From contig NZ_QKWJ01000054.1 in NCBI RefSeq assembly GCF_003353055.1, positions 1-50,001 on the forward strand: 50,001 bases of DNA, in the 5' to 3' direction. The position numbers and the translations under genes were made by a program. The stretch comes from Cupriavidus lacunae. GTDB lineage: Bacteria > Pseudomonadota > Gammaproteobacteria > Burkholderiales > Burkholderiaceae. This document shows positions 8,894 to 16,913 of this stretch, one piece after another. The notes beneath the pieces are model-generated. The model saw only the letters and a program-made list of their open reading frames with translations, was not told the DNA's origin and searched no databases. Within the stretch, counting starts at the first letter, position 1; the number at the start of each line of letters is the position of its first letter.

Positions 8894-9559
8894 TCATCTC
8901 GTGGTCTCTTTCTTGGTTTCGGTAGTGTGTGTCGAAACGGGGCTTCGGTCTGCAGTCCGCATATATTTGGGATGCGGAATCGCCTCGGTCCCCGGGGATG
9001 GCCGCGACAGCAGGTCCGGCAGGAACACTTCTGTCACGAGCATGACGCCGCCGCCGCGCCGGAACACCGAGCGCCGCGCCGGCAGCATGGGCAACGGCGC
9101 CATGGCCGGCAGCACGCGCTGCAGGGCCCGGCGCAGCGGATGATGCGGCAGCAGCCGCGCAAACTGGAACGGCTCGCGCTCCACCGCCGGATCGACAAAC
9201 AGCCGCCCGCCCAGCGGGCGCTCGCCCAGCCCGCGCAGGAACGGCCAGTCACGGCGCGCATGGCGCTGGCGCACCACGGTGTGGGCAAAGATGGCGGGAA
9301 TATCGTCGCAGATCAGCAGCACCTCGCGCGTCAGCGCGGGGGTGCGGTCGTGCTGGCCCAGCACCTGCCATTCATCGGCCAGCGGGCGCTGCGGGCGCTG
9401 CAGCAGGCGCGCCACGCGAAAGCGCTCCGAAGCCGCCACCAGGCGCGCGGTCAGCGAGCCGTCGTCACCCGTCACCCAGCGCCGCAAGTTGGGCGTGATG
9501 GCCGCATCAAAGGCCAGGTGCTCGCTCCAGCCACAGCGGCGTGCGGACTGCGCGCTCAT
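8894..9559 (-). CDS. ubiC: Chorismate-pyruvate lyase
   Basis: Converts chorismate to 4-hydroxybenzoate and pyruvate, the first committed step of ubiquinone synthesis. The 221-residue protein contains the family's landmarks in order: a DDIPAIFAHTVV strand, LGERPLGGRLF, a hydrophobic segment ending RRSVFRRGG, and VTEVFLP with the conserved Glu. A Ser/Thr/Lys-rich tail of about 30 residues goes beyond the usual UbiC end. The start overlaps the yqiA stop by four bases (ATGA), so the two are probably co-translated. Sequence similarity is moderate, as is usual for this divergent family. Confidence 0.85.
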   Translation of the reverse strand: MSAQSARRCGWSEHLAFDAAITPNLRRWVTGDDGSLTARLVAASERFRVARLLQRPQRPLADEWQVLGQHDRTPALTREVLLICDDIPAIFAHTVVRQRHARRDWPFLRGLGERPLGGRLFVDPAVEREPFQFARLLPHHPLRRALQRVLPAMAPLPMLPARRSVFRRGGGVMLVTEVFLPDLLSRPSPGTEAIPHPKYMRTADRSPVSTHTTETKKETTR

Positions 9560-10170
9560 GCCGCGCCGGCGCCAGCCGGCACCTTGCCGCCGGGACCATA
9601 GCCGCAGAAGGCGAGCACATCATCGACGTAGTCGGCAAATTCGCTGATGCCGTGGTCGCTGCCCTCGATCACGCGGATCTTCGCGCCGGGACAGGCGTCG
9701 ACCATTTCACGGTAGTCCAGCACCTCGTCGCCGGTGGCGGCGATCAGGTAATAGCGTTGGGGGTCGGTGATGGTGTCCACGCGCAGGTCCAGCAGCTCCT
9801 GCAGGTGGCGGCGCTCGACCGTGACCGAGCCGCCGCCGTGCCACAGCGGCTGTTCGCCCAGGTAGGTTTCCAGGTCGGTCCAGGGGTGGATGGCCGGATT
9901 GAGCAGCACGGTCTTGCAGCCATGCTGTTCGCCCAGCCAGCGGGCATAGAAGCCACCCAGCGACGAGCCGACGATGGCGATTTCCTGGTCGCCGCCGGCC
10001 TGCGCCGCGCGGATCGCCGCTTGCGCCTGGGCGATGGCCATATCGGGCGAGACATTGAGCGTGGGGCAGGCGTAGTAGCGGCCCACGCCCCACTCGCGCA
10101 TGCGCTCCTGCACCAGCCGGGCCTTGAACGACTGGGGCGAGGAGCGGAATCCGTGCAGATACAGCAGCAT
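9556..10170 (-). CDS. YqiA/YcfP-family alpha/beta-hydrolase (esterase)
   Basis: A 204-residue cytosolic alpha/beta-hydrolase. It starts with the oxyanion-hole strand LLYLHGFRSSP, has the nucleophile elbow GSSLGG with Ser70, and a GSDHGI segment with the likely catalytic His173. This is the UPF0227/YqiA pattern. The physiological ester is unknown. It is sandwiched between mpl (17-base gap) and ubiC (4-base overlap), an arrangement suggesting one leftward transcript. Confidence 0.85.
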   Translation of the reverse strand: MLLYLHGFRSSPQSFKARLVQERMREWGVGRYYACPTLNVSPDMAIAQAQAAIRAAQAGGDQEIAIVGSSLGGFYARWLGEQHGCKTVLLNPAIHPWTDLETYLGEQPLWHGGGSVTVERRHLQELLDLRVDTITDPQRYYLIAATGDEVLDYREMVDACPGAKIRVIEGSDHGISEFADYVDDVLAFCGYGPGGKVPAGAGAA

Positions 10171-10187
10171 GGTCGTGCGTCCGCCGC

Positions 10188-11576
10188 TCAGCGCGCCGCG
10201 CCCTGGGCCAGCGCGTCCAGCAGCTTCTGGTGCACGCCGCCGAAGCCGCCGTTGCTCATCACCAGCACGTGGTCGCCCGGCCGCGCCGCGGCGCGCACGG
10301 CCTGCACCAGCGCGCCCAGGTCCTGGAACGCGGCGGCCTTGTCGCCCAACGGCGCCAGCGATCCGGCCAGGTCCCAGCCCAGCGCGTCCTTGCCGGCCGG
10401 GGCGCCGTAGCCGAACACCAGGTCGGCCTGCTCCAGGCTGGCCGGCAGCTGCGCCTTCATCACGCCCAGCTTCATGGTGTTGGAGCGCGGCTCCAGCACA
10501 GCCAGGATGCGGGCATTGCCGACGCGGCGGCGCAGCCCTTCCAGCGTGGTCTGGATCGCGGTCGGATGGTGGGCGAAGTCGTCATAGACCGTCACGCCGC
10601 CGGCCACGCCGCGCACTTCCATGCGGCGCTTGACGTTGGCGAAGCGGGACAGCGACTCGATCGCCTGCGCGGCCGGCACGCCCACATGGCGCGCGGCGGC
10701 GATCGCGGCCAGCGCGTTCATGCGGTTGTGGGTGCCCTGCAGGTCCCAGACCACGGTGCCGGCGACGGCTTCGCCGAACCAGACGTCGAAGGCGTCCTTG
10801 CCAGGCGCGGCCTTGGCGCCGGCGGCATCGCTCTCGCGCCAGTCGCCCACGCCGAATTGCTCCACCTCGCTCCAGCAGCCGCGCTCCAGCACGCGCGCCA
10901 GGCTGGCTTCCACGCCATTGACGACGATCCGGCCCTGGCCGGGCACGGTGCGCACCAGGTGGTGGAACTGGGTCTCGATCGCCGCCAGATCCGGGAAGAT
11001 GTCGGCGTGATCGTATTCCAGATTGTTCAGGATGGCGGTGCGCGCACGGTAGTGGACGAACTTGCTGCGCTTGTCGAAGAAGGCGGTGTCGTACTCGTCG
11101 GCCTCGATCACGAAGAAGTCCGACTCGGTCACGCGCGCCGAGATGCCGAAGTTCTGCGGCACCCCGCCTACCAGAAAGCCGGGGTTGTAGCCGGCATCCT
11201 CCAGGATCCAGGCCAGCATCGACGTGGTGGTGGTCTTGCCGTGCGTGCCGGCCACGGCCAGCACCCACTTGCGCGCCAGCACGTGCTCGCCCAGCCATTG
11301 CGGGCCCGACACATAGGGCAGGTTGCGGTCGAGGATGGCCTCCATCAGCGGATTGCCGCGCGAGACCACGTTGCCGATCACGAACAGGTCCGGCTCCAGC
11401 GACAACTGGGCCGGGTCGAAGCCCTCGATCAGTTCGATCCCCTGGGCCTCGAGCTGGGTGCTCATCGGCGGATAGACATTGGCATCGCAGCCGGTGACGC
11501 GGTGGCCGGCCTGCTTGGCCAGCACCGCCAGGCCGCCCATGAAGGTGCCGCAGATGCCAAGGATGTGAATATGCAT
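10188..11576 (-). CDS. mpl: UDP-MurNAc:L-Ala-gamma-D-Glu-meso-DAP ligase
   Basis: Recycles murein tripeptide by attaching it to UDP-MurNAc. The 462-residue Mur ligase starts at the ATG at 11576, giving the typical HIHILGICGTFMGG N-terminus that distinguishes Mpl from MurC. The ATP-binding P-loop GTHGKTTTT lies at 110-118, and an ExDEYD block and the C-terminal DDFAHHPTAI domain boundary follow. In-frame sequence upstream to 11795 is not homologous and lies in the divergent promoter region. Co-transcribed with yqiA and ubiC. Confidence 0.95.
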   Translation of the reverse strand: MHIHILGICGTFMGGLAVLAKQAGHRVTGCDANVYPPMSTQLEAQGIELIEGFDPAQLSLEPDLFVIGNVVSRGNPLMEAILDRNLPYVSGPQWLGEHVLARKWVLAVAGTHGKTTTTSMLAWILEDAGYNPGFLVGGVPQNFGISARVTESDFFVIEADEYDTAFFDKRSKFVHYRARTAILNNLEYDHADIFPDLAAIETQFHHLVRTVPGQGRIVVNGVEASLARVLERGCWSEVEQFGVGDWRESDAAGAKAAPGKDAFDVWFGEAVAGTVVWDLQGTHNRMNALAAIAAARHVGVPAAQAIESLSRFANVKRRMEVRGVAGGVTVYDDFAHHPTAIQTTLEGLRRRVGNARILAVLEPRSNTMKLGVMKAQLPASLEQADLVFGYGAPAGKDALGWDLAGSLAPLGDKAAAFQDLGALVQAVRAAARPGDHVLVMSNGGFGGVHQKLLDALAQGAAR

Positions 11577-11766
11577 GGGTTCCCGGAAAGACTTGAAGCC
11601 CGCAGGCGTGGGGATTCGGCACCCGGCGGCGCGGCGGCTTTTTTGCCGTGGTTTGCCGTTAGGCGGCCGGGCAGGAAGCCTTCGATTGTACCCGAGCGCC
11701 CGCGCCTTTCGCTGCACTGCGGCAGTGTGCGCACCGTTCGCGCGGGAGCCTCCGGTATCATGGGGC

Positions 11767-12465
11767 ATGACCCGACGTACCGCTCCCGATCCCACCCGCC
11801 TGCGCGAGGAAATCGCCCAGGCAGCCGCCCGGATGATTGCCGAAGACGGTGCCGACTACGCCACCGCCAAGCGCAAGGCCGCCCGCCAGGTGCTGGGCGA
11901 GCAGCGCGTGCCCGGCGAATGGCTGCCCGACAACGAACAGGTCGAGGCCGAAGTGCGCGCCTACCAGGCGCTGTTCCACGCCGACAGCCAGCCGCGCGTG
12001 CTGGCGCTGCTGCGCCGGCTGGCGGTGCTGGCCATGGAAGACCTGGCGCCGTTCCGGCCCTACCTGGCCGGCGCCGTGCTCAACGGCACCGCCACCGAGC
12101 ACTCTGATATCTATCTGCAGTGCTTCTGCGACAGCGCCAAGGACGTGGCACTGCACCTGATCAACGCCGGCGTCGACTTCGAAACCAGCGAGAGCCGCCA
12201 CTTCGGCGGCCGCCGCGACGTCGAGACCCTGAGCTTCCTGTGGAAAGGCCAGTGGCCGGACCGCCGCGAAGCGCGGCTGCTGGCCGGCGAAGTGCGCGCG
12301 GAACTGGGTGCGCCAGTCGGCCTTCATATAGCACTGTATGATGCCGTCGACGAACGTGGAGCCGTGCGTGCCGACGCCTCCGGGCGCCAGGCCCGCGCGG
12401 ATGTGCAGGCGGTACAGGCGCTGCTGGACGCGCCCGGTGCTGCCGACCCGGCCGACCCGGCCTGA
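11767..12465 (+). CDS. Conserved hypothetical protein (nucleotidyltransferase-like?)
   Basis: A 232-residue cytosolic protein with no signal peptide or membrane segment. It is helical and acidic, with a central GAVLNGTATEHSDIYLQCF-like block (about residues 103-121) that looks like a conserved core and recalls the G-S-x10-D patterns of nucleotidyltransferases; I cannot confirm this. The C-terminal 40 residues are low-complexity Ala/Asp/Pro. The ATG at 11767 is chosen because the preceding 64 codons are atypical and lie over the mpl promoter. It is followed after 33 bases by the TlpA-like gene, probably in one operon. Confidence 0.75.
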   Translation: MTRRTAPDPTRLREEIAQAAARMIAEDGADYATAKRKAARQVLGEQRVPGEWLPDNEQVEAEVRAYQALFHADSQPRVLALLRRLAVLAMEDLAPFRPYLAGAVLNGTATEHSDIYLQCFCDSAKDVALHLINAGVDFETSESRHFGGRRDVETLSFLWKGQWPDRREARLLAGEVRAELGAPVGLHIALYDAVDERGAVRADASGRQARADVQAVQALLDAPGAADPADPA

Positions 12466-12498
12466 CGCCGCCCCCAACTTACCGGTCCAAGCCATCTC

Positions 12499-13047
12499 AT
12501 GACTGAACCCGTCTCTTCACCCGCCCGCCGCTCCCGCCTCTGGCTGTGGATCGCCGTGGCCGTGGTCGCCTGCGCCGCGGGCGCCCTGGCCGGCCACTTC
12601 GTGTTCTCGCCCAAACCCGCCGGCGACCAGGCGGTGGAAACCTTCTTCCACACGCGCCTGCCCGACCCGGCCGGCACCGACCTGGACTTGGGCAAGCTGC
12701 GGGGCAAGACCGTGGTGGTCAACTTCTGGGCGCCGTGGTGCGGACCGTGCGTCGAGGAAATGCCGGAGCTGACCGCCCTGCATGAGGAATACAAGAACCG
12801 CCAGGTGGAATTTGTCGGCATCGGCATCGATTCGGCCGCCAATATCCAGCAGTTCACCCAGAAGGTACCGGTGGCTTACCCGCTGGCCGTGGCCGGTTTT
12901 GCCGGCACCGAACTGTCCCGCAGCTTCGGCAACAGCGCCGGCGGCCTACCCTACACAGTGGTGATCAACCCTGACGGATCGGTGAAGTATCGCAAGATGG
13001 GACGGGTGACGGCCGAGGAACTGCGGTCGGTGCTGCCGCGCGCCTAA
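12499..13047 (+). CDS. TlpA/ResA-type thioredoxin-fold protein
   Basis: Membrane-anchored periplasmic thiol-disulfide oxidoreductase of 182 residues. One helix (about 15-33) anchors the N-terminus. The redox site is WAPWCGPC with Cys81 and Cys84, followed by EEMPEL, typical of TlpA/ResA/CcmG-like reductases. The cis-Pro loop GGLPYTVVI occurs late in the domain. The client is not evident: no cytochrome c maturation genes are nearby. It follows the preceding hypothetical gene by 33 bases. Confidence 0.88.
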   Translation: MTEPVSSPARRSRLWLWIAVAVVACAAGALAGHFVFSPKPAGDQAVETFFHTRLPDPAGTDLDLGKLRGKTVVVNFWAPWCGPCVEEMPELTALHEEYKNRQVEFVGIGIDSAANIQQFTQKVPVAYPLAVAGFAGTELSRSFGNSAGGLPYTVVINPDGSVKYRKMGRVTAEELRSVLPRA

Positions 13048-13181
13048 ACATATTCTTCCGCCAAATTCGGTGAATTTCGGTTTTCTCCAGCGATTTGTTT
13101 CGCCGGGAGACCAAAACGGCGAGAAAGTGCTCAAAAGGTCGCCGAAGCTCGCGCAGGGTCGTCAAGCCTTGTATCGCGTGC

Positions 13182-13211
13182 TAGACAAATCCCTCTAAGC
13201 TACGGTAATCT
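13182..13211 (+). promoter_or_regulatory. Possible promoter of aroQ-accB-accC
   Basis: TAGACA (13182-13187) and TAATCT (13206-13211) are spaced by 18 bp and would start transcription about 25 bases before the aroQ GTG. The 196-base gap after the TlpA-like gene supports a separate promoter here. Confidence 0.4.
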
Positions 13212-13243
13212 CCGCGCAATTTCGTTGATCTGGTCGAGCCGCC

Positions 13244-13741
13244 GTGACTGCAACCCGCTCCATCCGTCGCTCAGCCCGCTACCGCAAGGTGCTGGTCCTG
13301 CATGGGCCAAACCTGAACCTGCTGGGCATGCGCGAGCCGGAAACCTACGGGCACACGACCCTTGCCGATATCGACGCGGCCCTGGCTGAACGCGCGGCAA
13401 AAGCCGGCATTTCGCTTGAGACGTTCCAGTCCAACCACGAGGGGGCACTGGTCGACCGCATTCACGCCGCCCGCACGGACGGGGTCGAGTTCATCATCAT
13501 CAACCCGGCTGCCTACACGCATACCAGCGTGGCGCTGCGCGATGCCCTGGCCGGCGTGGCGATCCCGTTCGTCGAGGTACACCTGTCGAACGTGCACCGG
13601 CGCGAAAGCTTCCGGCACCACTCCTATTTCTCCGACGTGGCGGTCGGGGTGATCTGCGGGCTTGGCTGGCAGGGGTACCTGCTGGCGCTGGACTATGTGC
13701 TGGGCCAGGAGCAACCGCCACCCGAGAGTTCGGGGAGCTGA
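13244..13741 (+). CDS. aroQ: Type II 3-dehydroquinate dehydratase
   Basis: Dehydrates 3-dehydroquinate in the shikimate pathway. The 165-residue protein has the family opening LHGPNLNLLGMREPETYG with catalytic Tyr35, NPAAYTHTS (Asn and His binding residues) and VHLSNVHRRESFR. The start is GTG at 13244; the first ~13 residues form a basic extension before the core, so a slightly later start is possible. It is followed by accB after 165 bases, a gene order common in betaproteobacteria and gammaproteobacteria. Confidence 0.95.
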   Translation: MTATRSIRRSARYRKVLVLHGPNLNLLGMREPETYGHTTLADIDAALAERAAKAGISLETFQSNHEGALVDRIHAARTDGVEFIIINPAAYTHTSVALRDALAGVAIPFVEVHLSNVHRRESFRHHSYFSDVAVGVICGLGWQGYLLALDYVLGQEQPPPESSGS

Positions 13742-13906
13742 ACTCCCAAGATTTTTTCGACAACCTGCGCGCGCCGCCCGGCGGCCTGCGCCCGTTGGCG
13801 TGCCTCGGCACGGCGGGCGCGGATTTCCGGTGGCCGGCAACAAGATTCTTCCGCCGCGGCCCGTCCCGGGCAACGGCCGGATAACCCGATTCAGGAGGAT
13901 AAAAAG

Positions 13907-14368
13907 ATGGACCTGCGCAAGCTGAAGACGCTTATCGACCTGGTGGCCGAATCCGGCATCTCCGAGCTGGAAGTCACCGAAGGCGACGGCAAGGTACGCA
14001 TCGTCAAGCAACCGCCGCAAATCATCGCCGCGCCGATGGCCATGCCGCAGATGCAGGCGCTGCCGCCCGCTGCGGCCGCCGCACCGGCTGGTGCCGTGGC
14101 ACCGGCTGTCGAGCCCGCCGCCCAACTGCCCGCCGGCCATGTAGTGACCTCGCCGATGGTAGGCACGTTCTACCGTGCGCCGTCGCCGGGCGCCGCGCCG
14201 TTCGTCAATGTCGGCGACTCGGTCAAGGAAGGCCAGACCGTCTGCATCATCGAAGCCATGAAGCTGCTCAACGAAATCGAGTGCGACAAGGCCGGCGTCA
14301 TCAAGGAAATCCTGGTCGAGAACGGCCAGGCCGTGGAATACGGCCAGCCGCTGTTCGTCATCGGCTGA
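13907..14368 (+). CDS. accB: Biotin carboxyl carrier protein of acetyl-CoA carboxylase
   Basis: Carries carboxybiotin between AccC and AccAD for malonyl-CoA synthesis. Of its 153 residues, the first ~45 form the interaction domain, then comes an Ala/Pro-rich linker (about 46-75), then the biotinyl domain with the EAMKLLNE site whose Lys is biotinylated. A strong ribosome site, AGGAGG, lies 8 bases before the ATG. accC follows 246 bases downstream. Confidence 0.97.
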   Translation: MDLRKLKTLIDLVAESGISELEVTEGDGKVRIVKQPPQIIAAPMAMPQMQALPPAAAAAPAGAVAPAVEPAAQLPAGHVVTSPMVGTFYRAPSPGAAPFVNVGDSVKEGQTVCIIEAMKLLNEIECDKAGVIKEILVENGQAVEYGQPLFVIG

Positions 14369-14489
14369 TCCTGACCGGCATGCCAGGCCGCACGCTGCCA
14401 TCGGCCACGCAAGTGGCCCCCGCAGCAGCGCCCGCGCGGCATGCCATGGCGCTGTTTGACGCCAGGGACGTTGTGGGCTTCGCGGCCCG

Positions 14490-14519
14490 TTCCGTGCAGT
14501 TCCATGCAGTTCCGCGCAG
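14490..14519. repeat. Three tandem 10-bp repeats in the accB-accC gap
   Basis: TTCCGTGCAG, TTCCATGCAG and TTCCGCGCAG follow each other without spacers, about 95 bases before accC. Exactly one helical turn per unit is suggestive of a protein-binding array, but no regulator is known to me for this motif. Confidence 0.6.
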
Positions 14520-14614
14520 TATGGCGGCCACGGCGGCGACAGCCCCCGGGCCGCGCGCCCGGCGTGCCGTTGCGGCACGCGGCGGGACCGCTACTGTTCT
14601 CGCAGAGAGAGACC

Positions 14615-15967
14615 ATGTTTGAAAAAATTCTGATCGCGAACCGCGGCGAAATCGCTCTTCGCATCCAGCGCGCCTGCCGCGAACTGGGTATCAAGACGGT
14701 GGTCGTGTACTCCGAGGCCGACAAAGAGGCCAAGTACGTACGCCTGGCAGACGAAGCCGTCTGCATCGGCCCGGCCCCGTCGCCGCTGTCGTACCTGAAC
14801 ATGCCGGCCATTATCTCGGCCGCTGAAGTCACTGACGCACAGGCCATCCACCCCGGCTACGGCTTCCTGTCGGAGAACGCCGACTTCGCCGAGCGCGTGG
14901 AGAAATCCGGCTTCGTCTTTATCGGCCCGACCGCCGACAGCATCCGCCTGATGGGTGACAAGGTGTCGGCCAAGCAGGCCATGATCAAGGCTGGCGTGCC
15001 GTGCGTGCCCGGCTCGGAAGGCGCCCTGTCCGACGACCCCAAGGAAATCCTGGCCACCGCGCGCCGCGTGGGTTACCCGGTGATCATCAAGGCCGCTGGC
15101 GGCGGCGGTGGCCGCGGCATGCGCGTGGTGCATACCGAAGCCGCGCTGATCAACGCCGTCAACATGACGCGTGAAGAAGCCGGCCGCGCCTTCGGCAATC
15201 CCGAGGTCTACATGGAGAAGTTCCTCGAGAACCCACGCCATGTGGAAATCCAGATCCTCGCCGACAAGCACAAGCAAGCCATCTGGCTGGGCGAGCGTGA
15301 CTGCTCGATGCAGCGCCGCCACCAGAAGGTGCTGGAGGAAGCGCCCGCACCGCACATCCCGCGCCGCCTGATCGAGCGCATTGGCGACCGCTGCGCCGAG
15401 GCCTGCAGGAAGATGGGCTACCACGGCGCCGGCACCTTCGAGTTCCTGTACGAGAACAACGAGTTCTACTTCATCGAGATGAACACGCGCGTGCAGGTCG
15501 AGCACCCGGTCACCGAGATGATCACCGGCATCGACATCGTGCAGGAGCAGATCCGCATCGCCTTCGGCGAGAAGCTGCGCTTGCGCCAGAAGGATGTGCA
15601 GTTCCGCGGTCACGCGATCGAATGCCGCGTGAACGCCGAGGATCCGTTCAAGTTCACGCCGTCGCCGGGCCGCATCACCGCCTGGCACATGCCCGGCGGC
15701 CCGGGTGTGCGGGTGGACTCGCACGCGTATGATGGTTACTTCGTCCCGCCCAACTACGATTCGATGATCGGCAAGATCATCACCTACGGCGCCACGCGCG
15801 AGCAGGCCATCGCCCGCATGCGCATCGCGCTGTCGGAAATGGTGGTGGACGGCATCCTGACCAACGTGCCGCTGCACCGCGAGCTGATGATGGACGCCAA
15901 CTTCGTTGATGGCGGCACCAGCATCCACTATCTCGAGCATCGCCTGGCGGAGCGCGCGAAGGCCTGA
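14615..15967 (+). CDS. accC: Acetyl-CoA carboxylase, biotin carboxylase subunit
   Basis: ATP-grasp enzyme that carboxylates biotin on AccB. From the ATG at 14615 the 450-residue protein begins FEKILIANRGEIALRI, the standard AccC start; the in-frame stretch upstream to 14441 is non-homologous. The glycine-rich ATP loop (AAGGGGGRGMR, about residues 160-170), the EMNTRVQVEHPVTE catalytic segment and the C-terminal biotin-carboxylase domain are complete. A purine-rich GAGAGAGA stretch just upstream probably acts as the ribosome site. prmA follows after 43 bases. Confidence 0.97.
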   Translation: MFEKILIANRGEIALRIQRACRELGIKTVVVYSEADKEAKYVRLADEAVCIGPAPSPLSYLNMPAIISAAEVTDAQAIHPGYGFLSENADFAERVEKSGFVFIGPTADSIRLMGDKVSAKQAMIKAGVPCVPGSEGALSDDPKEILATARRVGYPVIIKAAGGGGGRGMRVVHTEAALINAVNMTREEAGRAFGNPEVYMEKFLENPRHVEIQILADKHKQAIWLGERDCSMQRRHQKVLEEAPAPHIPRRLIERIGDRCAEACRKMGYHGAGTFEFLYENNEFYFIEMNTRVQVEHPVTEMITGIDIVQEQIRIAFGEKLRLRQKDVQFRGHAIECRVNAEDPFKFTPSPGRITAWHMPGGPGVRVDSHAYDGYFVPPNYDSMIGKIITYGATREQAIARMRIALSEMVVDGILTNVPLHRELMMDANFVDGGTSIHYLEHRLAERAKA

Positions 15968-16010
15968 CGCAACGTAACCCGCAACACAAAAGCAGCACGC
16001 AAGGAAGCCC

Positions 16011-16904
16011 GTGGCATTTCAGGAATGTGTGATCGAAGTGGCGCAGGACCAGGCCGAAGCCTGGTCTGACGCCCTGTTCGACCTCGGCGCGCTGTCGGTC
16101 TCGGTGGAAGACGCCGATGCCGACACGCCCGACGAGCAGCCGCTCTTTGGCGAGCCCGGGCTGGAACCGAAGCAACTCGCGTGGAACCGCTCGCGCGTGG
16201 TGGCGCTGTTCGGCGACGATGCCGATCCGGCCGTGGTGGTGGCAGCCGCCGCCAACCAGCTCGGCATCGACCCGGTGCCGGCCTACCAGCTGCGCGCGGT
16301 CGAGGACCAGGACTGGGTGCGGCTGACGCAATCGCAGTTCGAACCGATCCGCATCGGCGAGCGCATCTGGGTGGTGCCGTCGTGGCACGACGCCCCCGAG
16401 CCCGATGCCGTCGTGCTGGAGCTCGACCCGGGCCTGGCCTTCGGCACCGGCAGCCATCCCACCACGCGGCTGTGCATGCAGTGGCTGGAGCAGAACCTGA
16501 AGCCGGGCGAAACCGTGCTCGACTACGGCTGCGGCTCCGGCATCCTGGCGATCGTGGCGCGCAAGCTGGGCGCGGGCGACACCGTCGGCATCGACATCGA
16601 TCCCAACGCCGTCGAAGCGTCGCGCTACAACGCCGAGCGCAACCGCGTGGAAGCCTCGTTCGCGCTGCCGGAATCGGTATCCGAGGCCAGCTACGACCTG
16701 GTGGTCGCCAATATCCTGTCCAATCCGCTCAAGCTGATGGCCGCCATGCTGAGCGCGCGCGTGCGCGCCGGCGGACGGCTGGTGCTGTCCGGCGTGCTGG
16801 AGCGCCAGGCCGATGAAGTCGCCGCGGCCTACGCACCCTGGCTGCCGCTGACGGTATGGCGCAGCGAGGAAGGCTGGGTCTGCCTGCATGGCACCCGCCC
16901 CTGA
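16011..16904 (+). CDS. prmA: Ribosomal protein L11 methyltransferase
   Basis: SAM-dependent enzyme that trimethylates L11. The 297-residue protein has an N-terminal substrate-recognition domain and a class I methyltransferase domain with LDYGCGSGILAI (motif I), IDIDPNAVEA (motif II) and the NPPY-like VVANILSNPL segment. The start is GTG at 16011 preceded by AAGGAA. It lies downstream of accC, as in many proteobacteria, and 9 bases upstream of the DUF3426 gene. Confidence 0.95.
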   Translation: MAFQECVIEVAQDQAEAWSDALFDLGALSVSVEDADADTPDEQPLFGEPGLEPKQLAWNRSRVVALFGDDADPAVVVAAAANQLGIDPVPAYQLRAVEDQDWVRLTQSQFEPIRIGERIWVVPSWHDAPEPDAVVLELDPGLAFGTGSHPTTRLCMQWLEQNLKPGETVLDYGCGSGILAIVARKLGAGDTVGIDIDPNAVEASRYNAERNRVEASFALPESVSEASYDLVVANILSNPLKLMAAMLSARVRAGGRLVLSGVLERQADEVAAAYAPWLPLTVWRSEEGWVCLHGTRP

Positions 16905-16913
16905 TTCACCCTG

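Noticed and set aside
8562..8897. A 111-codon frame overlapping the ubiC stop as ATGA
   Set aside because: Overlap geometry is attractive, but the product is Arg/Ala/Ser-rich with no fold signature, and a different frame is equally open.
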